In this document: positions 51,001 to 63,000 of the stretch, in pieces | Numbering within the stretch: position 1 is the stretch's first letter | Layout: each line of letters begins with the position of its first letter | Source of the DNA: Amphiura filiformis | Taxonomy: Eukaryota; Echinodermata; Ophiuroidea; Amphilepidida; Amphiuridae | Direction of reading: 5' to 3' | Length of the DNA stretch: 64,000 nucleotides | NCBI RefSeq assembly: GCF_039555335.1 | Contig: NC_092646.1 | Location: forward strand, 27,147,780-27,211,779 | Position numbers and translations under genes: made by a program | Notes under the pieces: generated by a model | Databases searched by the model: none | Seen by the model: only the letters and a program-made list of their open reading frames with translations | Told to the model about the DNA's origin: nothing

Positions 51001-54000
51001 TGAGTTACTAAAGATTAAATGTTTAGTGAAATGGACCACTGATCTACTTCTTTAAACCTTGCAAAAGCATCTTACCTGAGATATTGATCATACAGTGCTT
51101 TGGTGAGTCTAGTTCGAAACCGTAATTTCATCTCATTCAATCCATACTGCAATAAAACACATTCGATAGCATTAAAATTGAATAGATTAATTTCGAATTG
51201 CGTTATCTTACATTTGCTTTCAGAAAAAAATAGTACTCTCTTGCACAGATTGATGCATGTACCCTGTTAAGGCCAAAAAAAGTTGCGTTACCCTCTGCGC
51301 CTGGGTCAAAATCCCGAAAATCCAAGCCTGTTTCTTTTTTAATAACCAAAATAAAACCTCTTATATAATTTTTTTAACACATGATTCTTTCATCATACCC
51401 CCATGTCTAGTCCCGGATCCCTTACGTTCGCCAAAAAGATTGTGCCCCAAGCCAGCACTCTAATTGGATAGTAGATAGTAAAATTAGCAGGCACTTAACT
51501 TGGAATAGCTAGAACCCTGGTAGGATTGACTCATTAAATCCCAACAACATCTCTTTTCATGGATGTTAATATTGTTTACTTCAATAAAATATTCAACATA
51601 ATGATCCCTCCTTAACAACAGCAGAGACTTACCTTCAAAAGATTATTTACAAGTGAGATCTGAAAAGTAAAAAAAACAAGAAACATTGAGTAATTTTAAG
51701 CACTATCAATTTGTCTTCAGGGAACGGCTCTTTTCAGGGCCACCAAATCTTGTACACTCTTGTTCTCTGCTGACAAGGGGCAGTCTTCAATGAATGGCTC
51801 TTTTCAGAGTCATCAGTAGGCAAATCTGATTGTTAGGTACTTTGTCCTGAAGAAGTCAGAGCTACATGTTGTACTCCTGATGAAAGCTTCATAGTTCCAA
51901 ACTTGTCCAATGGCCAACTCGCTGAAAACATGCTAATTGTTATGAACTGCTGTCGTAATAGCCTATCCCACAATTTCAACAGTGAAGTCACACAATCCAT
52001 CTTTTCTATTTTCTTCTTTCACAACTTACTAAATTCAAGTTAAAATTGCAACTTATGCACGCCATTTTAGATCAGAAAAAACACGTTATGTTCTTTATCA
52101 ATGGATTAGGCTAAAAAAGGTTGCCCCAGAGTGGAAAAAACCCTCCCCAGAGCTAGAGGAATTAAAAAAATGCCAATGGAAAATGTGCAATTCATTTTTC
52201 GTTACTGTTTTTGGCAATTTTTCCCACATTTTTTTACCTAAAAATACAACTATATTCTGGGTACGGTTAACATTTTTAAAAAATAACTTCAAAATTTAAG
52301 AAAAAAGAAAGAAAATGTCCCAAAATGGCAAATTTTAATTGATATGGGAAGTGCATGATCTTCTGAAACAACCCCCCTTATTTGACATAATTATAATTAC
52401 AGAACATGAAAACATGTGTGCATACCCTTTGTGGAAGACATGACCTTAATCTCCCACATAGTGAGTGCAGATTTCAAATGGTAATCCCATTTGAAATTCA
52501 GTCCCTGGGTGGAAGATTAAGGTCATGTCTTCCATAAAGGGGTAAATGGATTTCAAATGGAACAGCCCATTATGCATATGAAGTCCATGTCTCAATTAAA
52601 ACTTACCGCAGGCATCGCCAAGACGTAGTTCAACAGAAACTTCCTAAATCTGTTGACATCACGTCCTATGATTGCACTGTAAAAAATATAAGGGAGAACA
52701 TGAATGAGCAATAACAAGTCATCGTTGGGCAGGAAAACCTCCTATGTATATACTTGTGGCTTTAGAACATGTTTAAAACAAAGCTGCCAAGAGGCTACAT
52801 ACATATGTAGGTGGTTTTGCTTTAAGGGGACTCGATCTTTTGTGCGTAATTATAGAGGGCCAGGGGATTCACTCTATTATTAAAAAAATTATTTGAAGGA
52901 GTCAAAGAGCCCTAGGAATAAAAACTGTAGTGTAATTCACGCCAGATACAATTTCTTTATACGACAAAAATTAATTTTTGTAATCGATCAAAAACAAACG
53001 TTTTATATCAATTTTAAATTTAGCCTGAATCCGTAAATATGGTACCTCTCGCCTTTTTTAGGTCAAGGCTATTTTTACCATTATGCAGCGAACCATTGTT
53101 GAAGCTATTTCACATACATGTACAAAACATTCTAGAGAAAGATTGAGGACATATAGTGTTGAAATATCTTTTGTTGATTTCGAATGATAATGTCATGAAG
53201 TCGTAAATTTTAAGGTCAAATTCCTAAAACCAAAACAAATCATTGCGACGCAGATAATTCCCGACTTACGCAATTTCATCATCACATCAGTGTCTTTATT
53301 ATTTGTTTGAAACCTTTCCCAAACGTTAAGTGCTATTTATGCATAAAACGGCTAATATATCTTTACAAAATGCGTCTTTTTTAGTAAACAAAAGGCTAAA
53401 GATGGCATTATGAGATTTATCTTTTATCATTACACTCATCCGCTCAACTGCCACGGTGGCCGAGCGGTAAAGCGCTAGACGCTGTAATGTATTCAGGTAT
53501 CTCACCGTCTGAAGATATTGTAAAATGTTATAGCGCCCTCATATCCCTTGATTAATAAATCACTTGAATCAAAATGGCGTGATCGAGTCATCGTTGATCT
53601 CACATGGTGTCAGAAAAAGGGCACGAAAACGAACCGTAAACATGGACAAAATAGATCCACCAAAAGGTTTACGCCTCGACGGAAACCCAGCGGATAATCT
53701 GAAATGGTTTATTCAACGTTTCGACCTATTTATGCTAGCAACAGGCAAGGTAAATAAACCTGATAATCAGCAAACAGCCATGTTCTTAACACTCATTGGC
53801 GAAGACGCATTACGCGTATACAACACCTTCAAATGGGACAATCCCGATGATAAAGATAAACTAGTCAAAGTAAAGGAAAAGTTCACAGAACACTGTAAAA
53901 GCCACACCTCACAAGCATACGTTAGAAACAAGTTTTTAGCAGAGACCAGAAGGATGGTGAGAAAATCGATCACTATGTAACTGAACTGAAAATCTTGGCA

Positions 54001-57000
54001 AAGGACTGCGAATTTGAACACCTCACAGACAGTCTAATCAGAGACAAAATTATATTTGGGGTACAGAGTGAAGACCTGAGAGAAAAGATGCTCAGTCAAC
54101 CAGATATAGACTTGACAAAGGCCATTGAAATATGTCGTGCTAGTGAATATAGTAAAAAGCAAATAGAGAACATAAATAATCCTGACAAGAACAATGACAA
54201 TGTTGAAGAAACAATCCAGAAAGTAAATGTAAACAGGCCATACAAGCCATCAGGCACAGGGGCTCGACCAAAGAAAAACCGTGAAAGGTACAGCGAACCA
54301 AAAACAGGTTCAAATAACTACACCTGCAGCAGATGTGGTAGACAGCACCCTCCACGTCAATGTCCCGCATGGGGTAAACAATGCGGAAAATGCAAAAGGC
54401 CAAATCATTTCGCAGAATATTGCCGTACAAAGACCATAAATGCAATTTCCGACGATGACGAAGAAGCCGACATTCAAGAACTGTTCATTGGAGCAATGAC
54501 AACACACAGACAGACGCAGACGAATGGTGGGTAAACCTACGCATTAAGAAGAAGCGTGTTCCACTGAAAATAGACACTGGAGCAAAAGCGAACCTGATAT
54601 CCAAGAAAACATATGATCAGGTAGCAAGAAATGTCACAATCAGAAAAACAAAGAACAGACTAGTAACGTACAATCGCCAAAGAATCTCCGCGATAGGCAT
54701 ATGCACGTTAAAAGTAAGGCACAAAGGTAGTCACAGAAAGCTAGATTTCTATGTAGTAAATGAAGGTCAAAATCTCCTGGGGCTAAAAGCAGCTGTGGCA
54801 CTCAACCTCATTCAAAGGGTAGATCAAGTCGAGACATCCTACAACATAGCTGACCAGTATGAAGATGTTTTCGACGGCATAGGTTGCATGCCCAAAGAAC
54901 ACCACATACAGCTAAACGAAGACGCTGAACCAGTAATTCATCCACCGCGAAGAGTGCCATTCGCGCTGCATGACAGACTGAAAGAGGAGTTGGATAGACT
55001 AGTTAAGGAAAATATAATAGAAAAGGTAGACCATCCAACCGATTGGGTCAACTCACTAGTAATCGTTGAAAAACCCAATGGCAAGCTCAGACTATGTTTG
55101 GATCCCAAAGAGCTCAATCAGGCTATAAAAAAGGAGCAATATAACATCCCTACAATTAATGAGCTCATAAGCAAATTGGACAAAGCCCAATACTTCTCGA
55201 TTTTGGACGCCAACAGCGGATTTTGGCAGATTCCGTTAGATACAGAAAGCTCTGATCTATGTTGTTTTAACTCCCCATTTGGTAGATACAAATTTCTGAG
55301 ATTGCCATTTGGTATACATAGTGCATCCGAAGTGTTCCAAAAACGGATGTCACAGGTCATAGAATGTGTAGAAGGCACGGTATGTTACATTGATGACATA
55401 CTAGTGTATGGTAGAAACAAACAAGAACACGACGAGCGGTTGCAAAAGGTTTTTGAGCGCCTACGCGAGAATAATATCAAACTGAACAAACAAAAGTGCA
55501 TGTTCGCACAAACAGAAATTCAGTACGTAGGACATAAACTCACCGCGCAAGGCATTAAGCCAGACCAAGCCAAAGTCAAAGCAATACTGGAAATGCCAAC
55601 GCCAACTTCAAAGAAAGATTTGGAAAGATTCTTAGGGATGATACAATACATCGGAAGGTTCATACCTTCACTGTCAGAAACATCGGCCCCACTCAGAATC
55701 TTATTACAAAAAAAACTGAGTGGCACTGGCTAGAACAACAAGAGGAGGCGTACACAAAACTCAAAAACCTAGCAACCGAATCGCCCACACTAAGGTATTA
55801 TGATGTAGACAAACCTGTAGAATTATCAGTAGATGCAAGCAAGGATGGGCTGGGGGCAGTATTAATTCAAGAGGGTTCCCCAGTAGCGTATGCATCAAGA
55901 GCGCTCACTAAAAAAGAAAAAGGCTATGCACAGATAGAAAAAGAAATGCTTGCCATCCAATTTGGCTGTAAAAAATTCCATCAATATATTTATGGGAAAC
56001 AGGATGTGGTTGTCATTAGTGATCACAAACCATTGGAAACCATCACAAGAAAACCTCTATCAACAGCGCCACCACGCATCCAAAGATTATTGTTAGCAGT
56101 GCAGAAATATGACATAAGAATAATACACAAACCAGGTAAAAGTAAAGAAATGGTGATTGCTGACACACTGTCAAGAGCATACTTACCAAAAGAAGTAAAC
56201 CATGACAAAGAAACAGAGGATTTGGAAGTTCAAGTTCACATGCTAGTTTCAAACTTGCCAATAAGTGATGCCAAACTCACTGAGTTCAGAGAAGCCACAA
56301 ATCAGGACCAAACACTCCAAAACCTAAAAAATACGGTGTTGACTGGCTGGCCAAATTCAAAGGAAGAAATTCAAAATGAAATCAGGCCATATTGGGATTT
56401 CAGAGACGAAATTCATACCGCACAAAATTTGTTATTTAAAGGTGAAAAGCTAATTGTACCAAAAACAATGCAAAGAGAAATGCTCGAAAAAGTGCACAGC
56501 AGTCACCTGGGTATAAACAAATGTAAAGCAAGAGCAAGAGACATCCTTTACTGGCCAGGGATGTCCAATCAAATACAGGACATGTGTAGCAAATGCACTG
56601 TGTGTTTGGAGAATAGAAAATCCAATCCAAAAGAACCTCTGAAGCCACATCCAGTACCTGATCGTGCATGGTCAAAAGTTGCCACCGATTTGTTTCATTT
56701 GGGAACAAAAACATATTTGATTGTAGTGGATTACTACTCCAAATTCCCTGAAATCATGCTACTAGAAAATACCACAAGTGAAGGGGCCATCACAGCCATG
56801 AAAAGTATATTTTCCCGTCATGGTATCCCAGATCAAGTAGTGTCAGATGGAGGCCCACAATACAGTAGTTACAAGCTCAAAGAATTTGCCAATAAATGGC
56901 AATTTCAACATGTCATGTCAAGCCCTAGATTTCCGCAGTCTAATGGCATGGCAGAGAGAACCATACAAACAGTGAAAAATCTGCTCAAGAAAGCAATGAA

Positions 57001-60000
57001 AAGTAAACAAGACCCATATCTCACACTACTTGAGTATAGAAACACACCCATAGATGGTAATCTTGGTTCACCTAGTCAGTTGCTAATGAGCAGAAGGACA
57101 AAAACTACCATACCAGTCAATCCAAAGTTGTTGGAACCAAAGGTGGAGCCAAATGCAAAATACCAGTTGCAAAACAGACAACAAAATCAAAAAGACTACT
57201 ATGACAGAACCACCTCTCTTTTACCAGAATTGAGAGTGGGTGACACCGTAAGAGTTCAACAACAAAATGGTACGTGGCAGCCAGCTGTTGTGACTCAAAA
57301 ATCTCCTGAACCCAGATCTTTCATAGTGAAAACCCCTACAGGTGATTTGAGAAGGAACCGCAAACATCTGATGAAAACAAATGAAAAAGCTCCCTGCTTA
57401 GATCCACCTGATTTGAACCAAGAAAACCAAACTACAGGTGCAGGTCAAGAAGATGACACCAGTAAAGAAGCACAAAATGTACAAGATACACAGTCATCTC
57501 CACAGGTTATAAAAACCAGAAGTGGGCGTGTAGTAAAGCCGCCACCTAGGTACATGTATGAAGATGAAAAGTAAACAGACATGGCACCAAGTATGGAAAT
57601 GGACCAATAACATGTAAAATAGTGAACATGTACATTGTAAGGTTACATGTATTTGAAGTTATAGTTAGAAAAGTTTGTTGATCAAACTAGCGTAGATAGT
57701 GTTGGACTTATAAGTTGGAGTTTTTTAAACCAGAGTTAAGTGACAATTCCAAGAAAAAAGAAAGTTGGCATTAATTTCAACAAGGTCAACTTGGGCACAA
57801 ACTCTGCTAAGTTCTAGTTATTGTTAGTAAGTACATGAAAATGAGCAAGTGAAATTACATGAAACAACAACAAAAAGAGACTGTAACACCAAGATATGTG
57901 CATTGTTGTGTGAAACACTTTATTGATCATCATAACAATTGAGTTACATTGTGAACACAAGAACAATTATTGTATCTTTATGCTTAAGGAGGAGGATGTA
58001 ATGTATTCAGGTATCTCACCGTCTGAAGATATTGTAAAATGTTATAGCGCCCTCATATCCCTTGATTAATAAATCACTTGAATCAAAATGGTGTGATCGA
58101 GTCATCGTTGATCTCACAGACGCGTAATCGAAGGAAGTTTAGAATCGCTGGTTCGAGTCCCAACGAAGCCTGTGGAAACTTTTTTTGCTTCAAAATTCAT
58201 GATCGCATTCCGAAATGAGCCACTTGGCGGTAAATCATGTATCGTATCCTTAAACATGTTCAGGGGCCAATGACACATAGGTTTTCCCAACAACAAAGTG
58301 TTTTTCATTAAATTCAATTTTCCACAATGGGCTATTCCATTTAAAATCCACACTACCCCTGTGAGTGTGAGGGTGTTAGAATATATTGTCCACAGGGGGA
58401 AAATGAATTATAAATGGAATTACAATATTAATCAATTTGAAACTTGCCCTCCCTCTGTGGAAGATCCAGGTTGAATCTTTCTCAGAAGGTGTATGAAATT
58501 CAAATGGAGCTGCCTAATGTGTTAATTCCATATATGCAGGCATGAGACTGCACTTTCCCACCCACCAGTGGTGTACAGCATCTTACCTTTCAATAGCTGT
58601 ACCATTCTGTATCATCCACACATCACAGTATGTCCTAGCTGCCAGAGAAACCCTTGCACCCTCCACCTTGCCCACCCCCACCCAACCAACCACCCCCCCC
58701 CGGAGGGTACAGCATCTTACCTTTCAATAGCTGTACCATTTTGTATCATCCACACATCACAGTATGTCCTAGCTGCCAGAGAAACCCTTGCACCCTCCAC
58801 CTTGCCAATGCCCACCCCACCCAAACAACCACCCACCCACGGTGGTGTACAGCATCTTACCTTTCAATAGCTGTACCATTCTGTATCATCCACACATCAC
58901 AGTATGTTCTAGCTGCCAGAGAAACCCTTGCACCCTCCACCCACTCACCGGTGGTGTACAGCATCTTACCTGTCAATTATCATCCACACATCACAGTATG
59001 TCCTAGCTGCCAGAGAAACGCTTGAACCCTCCACCTTGCCCACCCCCACCCAACCAACCAACCATCCACCCACCAGTGCCACCCACCGGTGGTGTACAGC
59101 ATCTTACCTTTCAATAGCTGTACCATTTTGTATCATCCACACATCACAGTATGTCCTAGCTGCCAGAGAAACCCTTGCACCCTCCACCTTGCCAATGCCC
59201 ACCCCACCCAAACAACCACCCACCCACCGGTGGTGTACAGCATCTTACCTTTCAATAGCTGTACCATTCTGTATCATCCACACATCACAGTATGTTCTAG
59301 CTGCCAGAGAAACCCTTGCACCCTCCACCCACTCACCGGTGGTGTACAGCATCTTACCTGTCAATTATCATCCACACATCACAGTATGTCCTAGCTGCCA
59401 GAGAAACGCTTGAACCCTCCACCTTGCCCACCCCCACCCAACCAACCAACCATCCACCCACCAGTGCCACCCACCGGTGGTGTACAGCATCTTACCTTTC
59501 AATAGCTGTACCATTTTGTATCATCCACACATCACAGTATGTCCTAGCTGCCAGAGAAACCCTTGCACCCTCCACCTTGCCCACCCCACCCACCCACCCA
59601 CCAGTGGTGTACAGCATCTTACCTTTCAATAGCTGTACCATTCTGTATCATCCACACATCACAGTATGTCCTAGCTGCCAGAGAAACCCTTGCACCCTCC
59701 ACCTTGCCCACCCCACCCAACCACCCACCCACCCACCGGTAGTGTACAGCATCTTACCTTTCAATAGCTGTACCATTTTGTATCATCCACACATCACAGT
59801 ATGTTCTAGCTGCCAGAGAAACAGCCACTAACAACATAAACCCAGTCTACAGAAAACAAAGCAAAATATGAGATGTAAAATTTATTTCAATGAAAATGAA
59901 TTGTTTGTGAAAATTTGAAAGATACTGGTCAAAACTGTCCTCAAAGTGGATTCTTGACAGGGTCGGGGATGCGCTGCAAACATGGGTAGCATTTTCGGCC

Positions 60001-63000
60001 TTTTGGTATATCAATGACCCCTTTTTCTAGGCCAAGTTTGGTATATGGATCGGTCCTTTTTTTCAAAATTTTCCAAAAATTGTCAGAAAATAGCCCAATT
60101 TTGCCTCAATCTAGGAGGAAAATTTGTAAAAAGTTAAACAATTTGGGTTTAATTTGGCTGAAAATTGTGACTTTTGGTACACTGTATATTGATGTGTCCA
60201 AATTTCTTGAAAAATTGGTACATATCAATAGGTGCACTTTTAAATTCTCACCGGCACACCTCTACTAAAACCACAATTGAGTACCCCCCAGATTCTTGAT
60301 CTTGGTGTGTATGTGATGAGATCAAGCCAAATCAGTTGGAAGTTGAAAATACTGATTTTGAGATATAGCCAAACAAAGGAAATATTTTCTTATGTTTCCT
60401 ATTGTTTTGGAAACCCTTCAACTGCTCATATCATTGGAATGATGTGTCCAATATTAATGGGGCTTCCTGCAAAATGTAGCTTTGCAAATGCTTTGTACAT
60501 GTAAGTAGAAAAATAAAAATTGAATACGCCCGACATCAGACTGAATTTGTTTGATCATACCACATATATTTATATATGTGCATTAGAAAATCTTGGATAA
60601 AACATTGTCCATGTCATACACGCTACAGTTAGGTGATGGAAAAACAAAACACCCTGATATTATGGGCCAACAGACCTTTATCAAGTAGGGTCAATTAAAC
60701 TTGTGTCGCAGTGGTGAGGAGTGCTACCAAAAATCCTCCCAACTATACTCAACATTTCTCAATATAGTTACAATTACCAATAATACAATTTATGGTATGT
60801 ATGGCTTGCGCATTATTTCTTGGTCATTGTGACTTGCAAATCCAAGTTTAAAAAGTCTCTTCACCTGTAATTCAGAGATTTTGACAATTTTTGTAAGTTA
60901 TATAATCAGTGTCAATAATTACATCTTGATAATATTGTCAATGAGACAGGAAAAAGTTTTATTTAGACACTGATTACGTAAGATTAAGATCAAGTTTAAA
61001 TGTAAACAATTTACCGTACAGTGAACTGTATACAGGCAGTCATACAATGTACATGTATATGCACTAACTCACAAACACATGTGCACACTCACCCCCGCAC
61101 AATCGCACATGCTTGTTCAGACAGACAAGTTATCACTTCAGATTTTGCAAACAATTTTTTGAAGTCATTGTATTTTTGCAAGTCATTGAATTCTGCAAGT
61201 CATTGTATTTTTGCAAATCACTGCAAACTTCACAATTATGTATTGATTTTTGCATTATATTGTGTAAATGTGATTCTCTAAATTACCATGCAGTGATGCC
61301 AACGCCATGCTTTAGGCGCACAATTGGGCTACTTGGCTATCACTTGACACTTCTCAAAAAATTGTGCCGCTACTTGTCTCAAATTGGGCTACTTTGCAAG
61401 AGTCAGGTTGTGGCAGTAATTTGACTTATTTTCCTTTTAATTTAGCTGAATTCTGAAAGTTTTTAGTCTCTGAAGCTCCAAATTGTAAGAACAATGGATT
61501 TTGTGACCATTTATTGATCAGTGAGTAACTTCCTATTAAGCACCAGAAGTTTTTAAGTCAAGTGCTTTTCCGCACAATTGGGTGACTCAAGCACTGGAAG
61601 TTTTTAAGTCAAGTGTTTTTCCACCCAATTGGTTGATTTACATGCTAAATTTGGGTACAACTGGTATTGGACCTTTTTGTGGAATCAGAGGGCTGACAGT
61701 AAATTTCGCTGATCCTTCCTGTTATTTTCTATGTCGATTTAACACACGATTCCCGCTGTTGTTTTGGTTCCACTTTAGCACCCCCCGTACACGCATGGAG
61801 GTCGCCATTTGAGGTTTTAGCACCCACTTTAGAACCTGGCTACCACGAATACGCGTTCAGCATCTCGCACAGTCTGCGTTCCCAACTGTCAATCATTAGG
61901 GTCAATCACCTCGAGCTTGACAACAATATCTGAATAGACTATCGCCAAGTCTTACGTAAGTTATGTGTATGCGCGAAATTTAGGTTAATTTTTGTGATTG
62001 AAACAGTATTTTTCTTGTATAAATCTTGGCCCGGATAGCGGGATTGTTGGTTGATTTAATGCATTTGATAAATTAAGTTCATGGATGCGCTAAAAAATAT
62101 AATTAAAAGTATTCAAAAACCTGTTCAACATTTGAACAAAATGCACTGTAGCAGGCTTGAAAAAGTCTAACCGTGGATGCAGCAAGCGCGATTTTTCATG
62201 ACTTGAACGCAGAGCACGGATGCGATATAGCCGGTATAAATCGCGGTAGTGTTCCAGGCCTACGCGATGGCAGGGTAATGGCGGCTTCCATACTTTAATT
62301 GCTTTTAAAACGAGCTGTATACGGGCTGGTGGAATCTTAAAAATTGGACTACTTGAGAGTCATTCACCACGGCCTGGTGAGCAAATTCGCTGCACCTTGG
62401 CGTTGAAAAGTTTTAGCAACACTGGACTTACCATGTACTATAATACACATTCTATGTATGATGAGGGCCTACATGGAAAGCAGTGCTTGCAAAAAGTGGT
62501 ATTACCCTCAATAGGGAAGGATCAAATTAAACATGCATTCAAGTTTTACAATCCAACCGAGACCTGATGCTATAGCAGCAAACAGTCATGGTCTCCATGC
62601 ATTATTACATTGTTTGCAATACTTTGGTGGGGAAAAAGGAACCGAGAATGTCCCCTGTTGCTGGGTGTCCACAGTTAAGTAAGGTGTATTCTGATCAACA
62701 CCACAGTATCAGGTGTTTATACCAATAACAGTGGCGTACCGTGGCCGCCCCAACCCCGGGGGGCTGAAGAAGAAACAATTTTGCCGCCCCTTCTTTAACA
62801 GCCCGAAAAGGTTGACCCAATTTTTTTTCACGCCAAAAAAAAAAAAAAAAAAAAAAAAAGGATTTTAGGCGCTAGCGCCCTAAAAGCAACCTTTTTTCTA
62901 ATTTTTTATGCTTTTTCAATTTTTGCCGCCCCCTTCGTTTTTGCCGCCCTGTTTTTGCTGCCCCTTCCTTTTTGCCGCCCCCTACTTTGACCCTGGGGGA

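Larger units (their letters stand above)
53483..58118 (+). mobile_element. Ty3/gypsy LTR retrotransposon, 4.64 kb, recently inserted
   Basis: It carries identical-length 122-bp LTRs with one difference and TSD gacgc on both sides (53478-53482, 58119-58123). A putative primer-binding site tggtgtcagaaaaagg follows the 5' LTR, and a polypurine tract aaggaggagga precedes the 3' LTR. Order is gag, protease, RT, RNase H, integrase (gypsy order), with no envelope frame. The paired zinc knuckle [13 protein letters not shown] and very short LTRs resemble the Mag/SURL branch. It is oriented opposite to ABCD3. Frame breaks are seen in gag (about 53950) and in pol (A8 run at about 55708-55715), so this copy is probably not autonomous unless those are assembly errors. 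Confidence 0.95.

Noticed and set aside
53448..58172. A functional tRNA-Leu or tRNA-Ser gene
   Set aside because: Even after removing the retrotransposon, the T-stem and anticodon stem do not pair well (gctgg against cccaa); called tRNA-like only.
58587..59674. Nine full alternative (mutually exclusive) exons, one per array unit
   Set aside because: The real exon starts 37 nt further upstream, with acceptor ttttctgtag at 59847-59856. The copies lack that acceptor and the first codons, so they are exon-end fragments with only a cryptic acceptor. Use as exons remains possible but unproven.
58542..59831. Long plus-strand open frames rich in [18 protein letters not shown] words
   Set aside because: They are antisense translations of the duplicated ABCD3 exon end and its donor; the minus-strand reading gives the conserved [12 protein letters not shown] peptide.
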